A stretch of DNA of 26,553 nucleotides from Perkinsus olseni (Eukaryota > Perkinsozoa > Perkinsida > Perkinsidae): positions 1 to 26,553 of the forward strand of contig JABANP010000629.1 in assembly GCA_013115135.1 (NCBI GenBank), in the 5' to 3' direction. Below the pieces are notes generated by a model, which saw only the letters and a program-made list of their open reading frames with translations, had not been told where the DNA came from and searched no databases. Position 1 is the first letter of the stretch. Every line of letters starts with the position of its first letter. Positions 9,472 to 19,120 of this stretch are shown here, one piece after another. The position numbers were made by a program, and so were the translations under genes.

Positions 9472-11667
9472 ATGTCAACTTCGACGGCTAATAAACCAGC
9501 GGCCCCTCGTGGTGGCCGCAAAGATGCCTTTTCCTCGACCTCCCCAGTGAGAGGTAAGGGGGACAGTAAGGAGAAGGGAGGAGGAGATGAGCACGCTTTG
9601 AATAAGGAGATGGATAAACTAATGGAAGAGCAGTAAGCGGAAGGTCCCGGGATCGAATCCCGCAAGGGGCATTTTTATTTTCTGTAGTGCCCGCATTCAA
9701 GAGCGGTTGGCTGAGACGAAGCCACCGCCTGTTGATTCGAACGAGGTTGGAGGAATCGTGGATTATGATCAAGATGATGACGGAGCAGGAGGAGATTCTG
9801 GGGAACCCACAGCAGGTGATAATCATGGAAGATAATTTCGTGGCGCGCGACGGTTTTCGGCTTGATCAGATAATCGGGCTGGTAGACAGCAGTCTCAACC
9901 TCGGCAATCTGAGGAATTAACAGAAGAGCAGCGAGAGAAGGAGGCGAAAGCGAGGTTCATCAAGAGCGAGCTCGGAGGCTTTTCGGAGGCTAGTCCGCAG
10001 GTAAGCGCTCATGTCCCAGACATGATGTCTGGTATATGCTCTGCACTTGATACTTGAATGGGCTTCTCCTCGGCGTTAAGTCTGAATCGGAAAGTCGTTA
10101 AAATCTGAATCGGACGTTCTCTCGAATAATAGTCTTTCCCTAATGTTGACTGGATATGGCTGTCCAGTCTATTTAATCACGGCGTTTAGGAAGAGATTCA
10201 CTGGAGGGTATTTATTCACTTTGTCATGTTCACTGTCTTCTGTGAAAATCTCCTTTGATATACAGTCTACTGCAGTCGTTGAACTTGGTTCGTCTGAACA
10301 GATTCCCGTGGTAGATCCTAATTATGTTTCGTGTCAGATACGGGAGAGCATGAAAAGGAATAGGAGGATGTTCGGTAATCTCCTCGGGCATCTGGGCAGT
10401 GCTAAGCAGAGGCTCGAAAAGGACAGAAAGAGAGATGCGGCTCAACGTGAGTGGCAGCAATTTCGTGGCGCGCGGTCATTGGACGTGAATTGGTCAGGCC
10501 AGGAGGAGTGCGCTCAGAGGGTCGAGGCAAAGCTAGCGAGGCAGCGTAACAATCTGAGAGAAATCAGGCGTCTCGAATGGGAGGAGAGGAGGAAGCAAGA
10601 TCGCGAACGGCTGGTACGATGGTGGGAGGGCGTACCCGAGGTTGGCCCTTGACATGTAGCCACTCAGGAGCAAGTCTTGAAGGAGATGGAAGCTAAGAAG
10701 ATCGAGCTGCTGAAGATACGCTTGCAATCGCACTACAAGTAATGTGACAGAAGCCCATTCTCCGTCCCCATTGTCTTATCCCCCTCGGCGTCAGGCAAAT
10801 GACGGGGTTCATTCGCACCAACGCTCAGCCTTCAGTGTTCTACTTGCCGAAGCATCACAACTCGGAGAGCAAGGAGCTGTTGGAACAGACGAAACAACAG
10901 GTGGTGAATGGGTGGCCTATGAGTCTCGTGGGCGTATCTTTTTTCTTGTTCAGATCGAGCAGAAGATCGCATCAATTCCGTACAGCTTTGCAGAGTTCGG
11001 GGAGCCCACTGTAGCGTCTGCAGGAGATGTCGAAGAAGAGAAAGAGGCAGCAGGTAAGGAGGTAGAAAAGGAAACGGAGAAAGCCGTTGAGGAAACTCAA
11101 GAGAGCCCAAGAAAGCAAGTGGACGAGGATATGCGAGATTCCAGGGAGCCCAGTAGAAGTGATAGGAAACGATCTCGAGGTGAGAATCCCACCGTGAGAT
11201 CCTCGCTCCTGTACGGAGGTGCAGAGTTTTTCGTTTCTTTCCGCGTGCTTGGGGACTGAGGACGAAGATTTCAAGAATTTTCTCTTTTTGGCGACGTTTT
11301 GGCTGCCTCTAGAAACTGCGATATTTTCGGGGAGATACTAGCAGTGTTTGCACATAAGGCGAGACGTATGGGAAAAGTATGTTCACGTTCAGTCCATGGT
11401 AGACCATTTTTATCGTGTATTTTACTATTCTGCTCCTCCTCAGATTACTCGGGGTCCCCGGAACGATCGAGGTCTCGTCGTCGAAGCCGCTCTCGGTCGA
11501 ATACCCGCAGGAGATCTTCTCCGTCACGCAGGAGATCTCGGAGGTCCTCTCGTGATGAACAGGATGCGTCTGAGAGGCGCCGCCGTAGGGCGTCACCATC
11601 ACGCTCGAGGTCAGCCGGCCGATCGAGAAGGAGGCGTAGATCTTCGGCCTCAAGAGAAAGGAGGTAA
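9472..11667 (+). CDS. PNN: Pinin-like (PNN/SDK/memA domain) splicing protein with RS tail
   Basis: Pinin family proteins associate with the exon-junction complex and spliceosome in nuclear speckles. Exons: 9472-9632, 9688-9815, 9870-10000, 10338-10446, 10498-10613, 10668-10738, 10795-10900, 10954-11179, 11444-11667, giving 423 aa. Introns are GT-AG and mostly 51-56 nt. The core begins near residue 145 with MKRNRRMFGNLLGHL (pinin signature), runs through a charged coiled coil (RVEAKLARQRNNLREIRRLE) and reaches GFIRTNAQPSVFYLPKHH near residue 243, which matches the family's FYLPG/K segment. An acidic Glu/Lys region follows, then an Arg-Ser domain from about residue 350 (SPERSRSRRRSRSRS) suited to SR-protein contacts. 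Introns 2 and 4 carry the recurrent motif. The stop codon lies inside a consensus 5' splice site (AG, then GTAAGA at 11664), so an additional 3' exon is possible. Confidence 0.9.
9633..9687 (+). other. Pinin intron 1 resembling a tRNA 3' half
   Basis: GGTCCCGGGATCGAATCCCG has a T-arm-like stem and loop, followed by CAAGGGGCA and a T-run. No matching acceptor 5' strand is found upstream, where sequence is coding. Chance is possible. Confidence 0.35.
9833..9852 (+). repeat. Recurrent motif copy 5 (pinin intron 2)
   Basis: AATTTCGTGGCGCGCGAC in the middle of the 54-nt intron 9816-9869, sense to the gene. Confidence 0.9.
10459..10480 (+). repeat. Recurrent motif copy 6 (pinin intron 4)
   Basis: AATTTCGTGGCGCGCG followed by GTCATT, inside the 51-nt intron 10447-10497, sense to the gene. 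The intron length is a multiple of three without a stop, so it would be readable if retained. Confidence 0.9.
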
Positions 11668-12571
11668 GATCTTATTTGTGGGCAGTCTGAAGATATTCTC
11701 TAGGTGGAAACATCCGACTACGTCAGAATTATCTCTCTTGCTCGGAAGAAACTCTTTCCACGTTCTGCAGTTCCGAGAGTCTTTCTTCGACTCAAGAATA
11801 GTCTTTGGCGCCCCTTCGTAGGTCCTATCGTTGATATCCTGGGAGGCCTGCTGCTGCTGATTCGAAGATACGTTATTATGCTATTCCCAATGTCGACGAC
11901 GATGGTGATGACGGTGTTGTAGTTTTACTTTCCTAAGGAAGCTCTCATAGTTGTTTCCGGTCAATAGTTTTCAACAGACGGCCCGTCTGAGACGGGGATG
12001 GAACTCGGGGATGTACTATCTAGTTTGAACTCAGAGAGCTACCGACCACAATCACTCTCACTGGCCCTCGCCATCACCTCAAGTGATTCACCTGCCATTG
12101 CAGTGGTGGGCTTGAGTTTGCGCACATCGGCCGAGAGCCGTGGCTCGCATGTGCCTTCATCACGTTCCGCTGGACGATAGAAGTTCTCCGAATGATGAAT
12201 ATGTTAGTGCACGAGGCACGCCTGTCACGAGGTGTTTCCTAGTAGGTGGCAATGCTGGTAAGAGTTTGTAGAGGTAAGCGTAGTTACCTGAAGTTTACGA
12301 TGTTCCCAGCTAGCACACTATGGACACTATTTGTAAGAAAGAGTTGGATACCGTTGCGGTGAGTGTGTTTGATGCATGCTCCTCGCGCTGCCCGTTAGTG
12401 AGGGCAGTTGAGGACTTCGAATCGGATGTACGGTACATGTACCTCCGTATGATGAAGTGAAGATTCTCTTCGTCACCGCCATTCGCGGTCCGCCAATCCG
12501 ATTGATCGGTTGAATAGTACGGCAGTACCTCGTAGGCTCATTCTGAATGAGTCAGTCAACACAACAGGCAC
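11668..12571. other. Pinin 3' region and intergenic DNA
   Basis: If the GTAAGA at 11664 is used as a donor, AGs at 11703 or 11846 could open another pinin exon. A frame from about 11847 reads PAAADSKIRYYAIPNVDDD to a stop near 11938. Beyond 11940 I see nothing identifiable. Confidence 0.4.
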
Positions 12572-12579
12572 GGTTGATG
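12572..12579. repeat. Target-site duplication (left) of hAT element
   Basis: GGTTGATG, identical to the copy abutting the right end of the element at 13382-13389. Confidence 0.85.
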
Positions 12580-13041
12580 CAGTATTGGCATAAACGTGGA
12601 AAAATAGATTATTTTTCTTTCTGGTAATTTTCCGTTGAAAAATAGGAAAAATGGCGGAAAAATAGTGTGTTTTCTGAAAAATTCTTTCGACTACATCCGA
12701 AGCTTCTTCATGCGTACCCCGGCAGGTTTCGCCAGCGACCTTGTTCAGAAAGCGCGCCCGAGAACCTCCGGACGCTCCGTATTCTACATCGGTACTCTCT
12801 CGATATCGGAAGCAGCAATTTTAAATCAAAAGCTTCGATTGAATTCAACTCGAACCTCAATACCCGGATCAGGCGGCCATCAGTAGGGAAAAGAGATAGA
12901 GTCAATAAGCGGCTACAGATGATCGAACCGCTGTAAGGTACCAGGTCCCGAAAAATTGGAAATTTACTAGTATGCCGCTGATAAGAGTATCGTTGTAGTT
13001 AAGGCAAAGGAGAATCTTAGGAGAAGATTTGATAAGGACTA

Positions 13042-13074
13042 TGATCAGGCGTCACACAGTGTGACGTCTGATCA
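13042..13074. repeat. Near-perfect inverted repeat inside hAT element
   Basis: 16-nt arms (13042-13057 and 13059-13074) around a single A; one position is a G-T type pair. The sequence TGATCAGGCGTCACAC opens it. A second small CACAC/GTGTG hairpin follows at about 13090. Confidence 0.8.
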
Positions 13075-13326
13075 GCGTGACTCACACTTGACACACTTTG
13101 TGTGAATCACACTTGCGCATGCGTGCTCGTGACACGGCATCCAATGGGTCTCTTGCTACAGAGAGAACACAGGCGAAGGGCGACCACAGTTGTAACGTGC
13201 ATTCTGCTTAGCAGCCGAAAATTTCGTCGTTCAACCCTAATAAACAGTGGTGAATTGCGGCGGAAAGAAAAGACGGGAAAGCGCGCTATTTTTCCATATT
13301 TTTCCACATTCTATTTTTCTTGCAAA

Positions 13327-13354
13327 TTTCCTTCCGGAAATTTCCGGAAGGAAA
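13327..13354. repeat. Perfect 28-bp palindrome inside hAT element
   Basis: TTTCCTTCCGGAAA followed directly by its reverse complement, 27 bp inside the right end of the transposon. It could be a subterminal transposase-binding site or a remnant of a nested insertion. Confidence 0.85.
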
Positions 13355-13381
13355 AATAGGACGACCTTTATGCCAACACTG

Positions 13382-13389
13382 GGTTGATG
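13382..13389. repeat. Target-site duplication (right) of hAT element
   Basis: GGTTGATG, identical to 12572-12579. Confidence 0.85.
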
Positions 13390-13567
13390 ATCTCACAACG
13401 TTTGTAGTGTTCCCGGCTTGACCACTGGTCAACGACCAGGCCCTTCACTGCAGGCAGCAGAGCTTCTCCCGCAGTAACACCAGGCACGCAGACGTGTCCA
13501 CAACCATTCCGGCAACAAAGTTCATCCGTACCTAAGAGAGCCTCTCTCAGAGAGGGAGTAAATCCGA

Positions 13568-13865
13568 AAGTCGCAGATTGTGACTTATAACTGCAGACTT
13601 TCTGCGAACTTTGAGTAAGAGCTTTTCACCGCAAAGGGCCAATCTTACTCAAATCACGCCGCGCGAGCAGATCTCCAAGCTAAGGACCATCAATTCCGGC
13701 CCGGAATTTCCGGGAGTACTGGTGGACACACAAGGTCTGTTTTGGGCTCCAAGATGCCTTCGATGAGGTTCAAGGCGGTTGACGATAGGAGAGCAATCTT
13801 CATGGGAAGATGATGAATATCCTGAGGGTGAATATTCTAATGAGGATCGGCAGCTTGGCGATGTG
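13568..13865. repeat. Dispersed repeat, copy A
   Basis: Shares with 16998-17270 an ACTGCAG...TCTGCGAA segment, GGACACACAAGGTCTGTTTT, GAGAGCAATCTTCAT and GAAGATGAT...AATATCC. Similarity is patchy, roughly 75% over the conserved blocks. It codes for nothing visible. It starts about 180 bp beyond the hAT element. Confidence 0.75.
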
Positions 13866-14452
13866 CGACCTCTAGCACTGCCAGGGATGAAGCTATGACA
13901 AGCTACATGCATTTCGTATTTTAAGCCTTGTGATACAAGGGCATCTTAGAGAGCCTAGCCAAGTTCTCTATCGCCAGCAAACCAAATATCGCTCCCTAGA
14001 GCGATGTGAGCTTCCGCAGGGTGATGACCGTCCTGGTTCCTAGATTCAGTTCGACAACTTTGAGGGTGGAGGAATTGTTCCAAATCGGGGAGATGCTCGT
14101 TTCCGACACAGGAAGCGCTAGATTGCTCCTGTCTGAGCTCAGATCGGCTGATTGTAAAGTGGTATCTTCAGTCATAAATACATGACCGGGTCATGATGAC
14201 CCGAGGCTGAAGAATCTCCATCGGAGATGACTGCGAAGCCAGCAAGCTCCAGACATCCCTGCTAGTTACATCCTGAACAACGAGAACGATGAGACTTTCC
14301 GACAGCCTTCACCCATACTAGCGGGTGAGTGGCAACTGGTGCAGAGTCTGCAGACCGCACCGGGTAGTGACAGCTGGTACGCGGTCGGGCTCGTACCGAC
14401 TCTATTTGGTACTCCTTTTCTTCGTAGTTGAACAGTGCTCCAGATGCCTGGC

Positions 14453-14503
14453 ATTTTGAGCTGTATGAGATGGCATCTGATGCCATCTCATACAGCTCAA
14501 AAT
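14453..14503. repeat. Perfect 51-bp palindrome
   Basis: Two perfect 25-nt arms (14453-14477 and 14479-14503) around one T. The arm begins ATTTTGAGCTGTATGAGATG. No mismatch is visible. It lies in intergenic DNA. Confidence 0.95.
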
Positions 14504-14863
14504 CGTACAGTAATGAGTTGTGCAGTCAAAATTCGAGCAGCTTGTAGAGATACAGCGTCGTTCAAGACAGTGTCGACCGATACAGCGACAAGTCGTTCAG
14601 GATTCAGCTATATTGGTAAAACTAGCAGTGCTAGGCTAGGACGATGAACCGACGCTCAATGGTGGGACACCGTGCTGTGCTTCCCCACCTCTACTATTGT
14701 TTCTCTACCTTCTGTGATGCTCGACCTGGCCGTCTCAGAGCCTGATGTCGTGAATCCGAGCTAAGATCTGTAACTCTTGGGACAATACTACACACGATTA
14801 CGTGAATGAAGGTGTCGTTCAGGGCGGTCGCGCATTGCCCGAATCTGCGCATGCGTGCCAGGC

Positions 14864-14912
14864 GGTCTAGCTTAGTTCTAGCTGGCACTACCAACTAAAA
14901 CTAAGCTAGACC
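14864..14912. repeat. Inverted repeat, 14-bp arms
   Basis: GGTCTAGCTTAGTT (14864-14877) and its perfect complement AACTAAGCTAGACC (14899-14912) around a 21-nt loop. Confidence 0.9.
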
Positions 14913-15685
14913 GGCCATGCATCTGCCTTCCTCCTACCAGTGTTTGGCCTCCACAAGAGTCAACATTGTACGAGCTGATTTGGCTCAAATTACCTCATAC
15001 AGTGTCGAAAAGCACTGAGAAAGGGGGGCGAGAATCCTAGAAGAGACAACGCGTGCGTGGGGGAGAGTAATTGATGCCAGTATTATGACCCCATAATGTT
15101 GGGGTCGAACAGTGGCACACATTCTGCGCCCTTTCATATCGCTCCAGCACGGACCAAAGGCCGCAGACCTTCGGCTTGATGTGAGGCGAGAGAATCAGTT
15201 GTTGGAACGATCACAGCGAAGGCAAGGATGGTGTCGACGTCACCGTGACGTGATTCCTTGGACGGGCCTGGTACTGCGCCACCAAAGCTTCCTGAGCAGA
15301 ATCCAATACTCCCATATCGATGTAATTTCAATCCCACGGACGTCGGTGACAATCCCGGGTATCCAGTGAAGCAATCACCAGATCTTCCGAAGAAAGGGAA
15401 GCCCCCGGTTCACGCCATACCGGCAGGTTTCGGAAGGATACAGCGCGTGCTATCTAGCTACCTTCCGCTAGCTGTGCCGTGTCGGAGTTCCTAGCAAGGA
15501 AGTGTATGCGTGCATGTGATCATTCGTCCTCTTTGAAAAGCCCCAGATTATGAGGTTGGCCGGGGCCATGCTCAACTGCCAGTTAATAGCTGGGCCAGCT
15601 GCCAGTCCTTGGCAAGAGTCTGTCTGTCTTCTTCTTGGTACTCCTTTTCTCTTTAGTGATTTATCCTCTACTCCTAATGTTTGTA

Positions 15686-16577
15686 ATGAGACTGATTCTG
15701 TTGCTCCCGTTGGCCGCAGCCCAGCTGCGTTCATCCCATCGTGGGAAAAAGGGTAACGCTTGTAACGACCTCTGCAAGCTCATCCCTGGATGCTCTAAAA
15801 AAGGCTCCTACTGCAAGTTCCCCCCTAACCCGAAGCACCCCGCCGTGTGCCAAGACTTGTAAGAAAACTTTCTCGAGGATTGTTTTCGAGGCCCAGGTCC
15901 TTTGTTTTAGGCACTTCGTCAAAACTCCTCACTCCTCTAATGCGACGGCGTGCTCGGTAGGCGTCAGCGGATCGAAGTGTCCAACAAAACTATCCAGTAC
16001 GTTGTGATGACATTCAGCCGTGTAAGTAGCGTTCCATGACCTCCACGAAACAGACCTGTACTTTCTTTCAGTTGACCCCTACAAAAAGCTGAGATTCCCG
16101 CACAAGGCTCACGCCAAGCTTGAGGGTTACGGCAAAGAGAAGGGCGACTATGGGCATGTCTACTTCGAGGAAGAATATTACGATAAGACGAAAGTCACTT
16201 ACAGGATCCACAACTTGAAACCACACGGTGTCTATGGCATGTACGTTCACGAGAAGCCTTCCTTCCACCCTCACGGTTGCAAGTCTACTGGTGGTGTCTA
16301 TGACCCCTTCTACAACGGCCGCAAATACGGCTATTCTAAGAACAAAGCTGTTGGTGACCTCGGCTACATTAAAGCTGATGCCAACGGTGTTGCAGACGGC
16401 CACTTCTATCACCAATACGTGATGGTTGAGGGTCCAATTGCTGTCGTCCATCGTCCAGTTGTGTTGCACTATAAGGGCAAGTACGACGGCAAGTACGACG
16501 GCAAGTACGACGGCAAGTACGACGGCAAGTACGATGGCAAGTACGGCTATCCGGCTTGCGGTGAGATAACTCAGTGA
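15686..16577 (+). CDS. Secreted Cys-rich protein with degenerate Cu/Zn-SOD-like domain
   Basis: Exons 15686-15858, 15911-15996 and 16072-16577 (GT-AG introns of 52 and 75 nt; phases agree) give 254 aa. An alternative ATG at 15677 adds three residues. It starts with a signal peptide (MRLILLLPLAAAQL). A Cys-rich segment follows (CNDLCKLIPGCSKKGSYC, CQDL, then ACSVGVSGSKC). A Cu/Zn superoxide dismutase-type domain begins near residue 97 (AKLEGYGKEKGDYGHVYF, VYGMYVHEKPSF, GDLGYIKADANGVADG, YPACGEITQ). Cys156 and Cys249 match the SOD disulfide, and His146 and Asp182 match His48 and Asp83. The equivalents of His46, His63, His71 and His80 are Tyr, Val/Tyr, Tyr and Ala, and the His120 site reads VVLH. 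The active-site loop is replaced by KYDG repeats, and the Arg before the final Cys is gone. Dismutase activity therefore looks unlikely; the role is unknown. Confidence 0.85.
16480..16545 (+). repeat. 12-bp coding tandem repeat (KYDG)
   Basis: Five near-identical 12-bp units of the type AAGTACGACGGC, plus a diverged sixth, sit inside the SOD-like CDS and encode tandem Lys-Tyr-Asp-Gly. One unit has GAT in place of GAC, and the last reads KYGY. The near-identity suggests recent slippage, so copy number may vary between alleles. The repeats replace the electrostatic loop of the SOD fold. Confidence 0.95.
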
Positions 16578-16838
16578 TCATAACTGTGTAGAGGTAAATG
16601 GCGAGAATAGGAGATTGACTCTAGGTCGAGTGGCACTCCTGATTTCAGCTTATTATCAAGGGACTTAGTCCCATTCTATTGCTTCAGGCAGATAGTTGCC
16701 TCAATACCCAGTGATTTTTTGTTGTAAATCTGAAAGAGTCTTCGATCGATTGATCTGTGGAGGGTTCATACCTAATAGCAAGTTTTCTTCGAGACTTGGC
16801 TTCCAGCAGCATTTTTAATTTCCCGTTGGCGTTTGGAC

Positions 16839-16861
16839 TGCAGTTTCATGATGAAACTGCA
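16839..16861. repeat. Perfect 23-bp palindrome
   Basis: TGCAGTTTCAT, G, ATGAAACTGCA; 11-bp arms. It lies 260 bp after the SOD-like gene and could aid 3' end formation. Confidence 0.75.
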
Positions 16862-16997
16862 ATATTAAAGAGGGTTATCTCAGGAAGAAACTTTCATCCC
16901 CTGGCCCCTTTGCAGCTTGCCAATGGCAAGGGTGTTGCTCAGCGCAGCCATCGTCAGCCCCGTTGATGGTGGGATAGGGAACTTCGTGCTTTCCTAC

Positions 16998-17270
16998 GCA
17001 AGTCTTGCTCACAACTGCAGGGTCTCTGCGAAGAGCCGCTCGTAGTACGAGCCTCGTACTCTTACCGCAAGTCTCGCCGGGAGAGCACATCTCCAGTGGA
17101 GATTAATCACGCAGAGACCCATGAATTCCGAAAGCACTGCTGGACACACAAGGTCTGTTTTGCCCCAAAACTTTTGGGCTCCCAAAAGGGCTGGAGAGCA
17201 ATCTTCATTGGAAGATGATAAATATCCCGAAGGGTGAATATACTCATGAGTGTCGGCAGCGTAGCGTCAC
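16998..17270. repeat. Dispersed repeat, copy B
   Basis: Same orientation as copy A at 13568-13865, and ends near a GTCGGCAGCGTAGCG string (copy A: ATCGGCAGCTTGGCG). It is a likely old repeat family of unknown class. Confidence 0.75.
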
Positions 17271-17483
17271 CAATCATGCCGACACCTCAGTGGCCAAGCG
17301 GCGCCGGCAAGCGCCCCCCCCCAGGCAATGACGGGAGTTACCGCACGATTGTGAATTATTTCTGCGGACTCGGTGAGCGAAGCTGGCTCAGCCAACGTCA
17401 ATCGTGCTATTGTTGGCCGCCGGCTAGTGGCCAATTTGCTCGCGCAGGCTCTATTGTGGGCTTTCTCAGGATCTCACGAGGCC

Positions 17484-17690
17484 ATGTCAGCTAGGCCAAA
17501 GCCATTCTCGAGACTAGGTGCGGAGCTGTATTTGCGACCGCACAAAGAGGACGAGATGGCAGCATTCTTGTACTCTTTGTGTGCAGCCCAGCCTTGTCCA
17601 AATTTCCACGGAGTTATTTCGCAATTTCGGACGACTCTACGGCTCGAAGAGCCCGGCGGTTCGGAGCTTCAAGACGCACTCTTTCTGTGA
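17484..17690 (+). CDS. Possible small ORF, 68 aa
   Basis: MSARPKPFSRLGAELYLRPH and onward to a stop at 17690. The open frame extends back to 17373 without an ATG and has a protein-like composition. No domain or splice context supports it, and it lies beside a repeat, so it could be an exon remnant. Confidence 0.3.
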   Translation: MSARPKPFSRLGAELYLRPHKEDEMAAFLYSLCAAQPCPNFHGVISQFRTTLRLEEPGGSELQDALFL

Positions 17691-18289
17691 AAGATATGAC
17701 AATGCTGCAAAAAGTGCCCCGTTGTCGAATAAATTTCCCCAGAAATTCGTCATATTTCGGTGGGTCAGCTCCAAGTAGCAACTTTGTGGGTTTGACTACC
17801 GACTTTCGTGTAGTTCGAGGCTACTCAGTGTTCACATTTTCTACATCCGGAGGCCCATCATGGGCCGCCCATGTGATCATATAAGACTATAATTCCCCGC
17901 TCCAATCCTCACTCTCAGTCGATCGGCATAGTGTCCCTACTCCGTATCACAAGTCGCACGGAAAATGACGCGCCGCGTAATACTCGGTCAATTTACGTGA
18001 GCAAGTTCAAAGCTCGAGTGAGAAGTAGACCAAGTTGTGAGATGGGGACGATACCTGAGTGCCTCCCCGCGGCGTCCCCGGACGAGTAAAGCTGAGCTTC
18101 ACTGTATGAGCCTCATCCTTTACGGTAAAGGCTTTACCTCGACCGAATCTCAGGGTAACTAGAACCTAGCCGTTCCGGTATCGTTGTGGTGACCTTTGAC
18201 AGGCGACTGTGACAGTCACCAGGCGACTGTCACCTGTGTCACAGGCGGCAACCGGACTGTCGCCTGGCGACGCAAAGGCTTGCGGTTTA

Positions 18290-18600
18290 ACGGCGAAATT
18301 GCTTCGAAGACGGTAGTGTGGAATTCCAGTATAATTCGTTTACGGGAGACTCGCCTACTGACCTTTCGAGTGCAGTATCGTAATTGGACCGTACGACCCG
18401 CGTCCGACTGCCTCAATCGGATTCCTCTTTGATATCTATGATGTGACATATTGAGGAAACGAATCTTTTTCGAATGTATTGGGATTTCCGGTCATACGAT
18501 AGACTTGCTTCAAGGACCGTAGCGTGAAACTCTAGCGGGGAGTCTCGTTGGACTCCCACGGTGGGAGATTCGCCTATTGATCCTAAAGAGTTTGATCGGT
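18290..18600. repeat. Diverged local duplication
   Basis: TTGCTTCGAAGACGGTAGTG ... GGGAGACTCGCCTACTGACC (18299-18362) resembles TTGCTTCAAGGACCGTAGCG ... GGGAGATTCGCCTATTGATCC (about 18507-18583). Nearby, 18200-18270 has GTGACAGTC/GACTGTCAC foldbacks. Confidence 0.6.
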
Positions 18601-19120
18601 CCCCAATATCAAGCGTTGAATAATCAATAAAAGTTTCCATGTAGTTCTTTCGTCATCTAAATTCTTGGCAACGAGTGGACGAAGTAAGCAAGCATCGAGG
18701 CTACGCAAACTTTTTTGCGTCGCAAAGAGCAGTACTGCTCGAGAAGCTCCGCTGAAGCGTGTGCTAATCTGAGCACTATGGAGCTACCCTTCCAAGGCAA
18801 TTGCTATCATCGCTCACTCGGCCTTGGATCTCTCCGCTGCCTACTGCAGCCTCACCTCTCGATCCTGGGCCATCTAAGAATCCGACAGGCATCCGACAGA
18901 ATACGAATCTATCGGATAGATTCTATCCGTTCTCTCATCTTCTCCACTCGCTGTATCAGGTCATCGTAAGGTATGGCGGCCTCCCTAACCTAAAGCTCTC
19001 GTTCGTAGGGGTTGCTAACAACCAAGGACCATCAGCTGCCACCACCCTTGCTCTTCTCCTATCACCCGGTAATAATTACCGCCTCTTCGTCGGCTCTAGC
19101 CTCCCCCATCTCGACCCTAC

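Larger units (their letters stand above)
12580..13381. mobile_element. Non-autonomous hAT-type DNA transposon (802 bp)
   Basis: The left end reads CAGTATTGGCATAAACGT and the right end, reverse-complemented, CAGTGTTGGCATAAAGGT: 16 of 18 positions match. The element is flanked by perfect 8-bp direct repeats GGTTGATG at 12572-12579 and 13382-13389. CAG-type termini with an 8-bp target duplication are the hallmark of the hAT superfamily. No transposase is visible; internal ORFs are at most about 89 codons without recognisable motifs. The interior is rich in TTTTTCC/GGAAAAA strings and holds two foldbacks, at 13042-13074 and 13327-13354. The intact target duplication and high TIR identity suggest a fairly recent insertion mobilised in trans. 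Confidence 0.85.
13866..15685. other. Intergenic region with palindromes
   Basis: Apart from the palindromes at 14453 and 14864 and a GACCCC/GGGGTC foldback near 15086, I see no supported gene. The part after about 15540 is presumably promoter and 5' UTR of the SOD-like gene. Confidence 0.6.
17271..19120. other. Intergenic region
   Basis: Contains the weak ORF at 17484, the duplication and foldbacks at 18190-18600, and a GAATCTATC/GATAGATTC palindrome near 18914. An open frame reaching the first minisatellite unit (18801-19193) has no recognisable domain. Confidence 0.55.
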
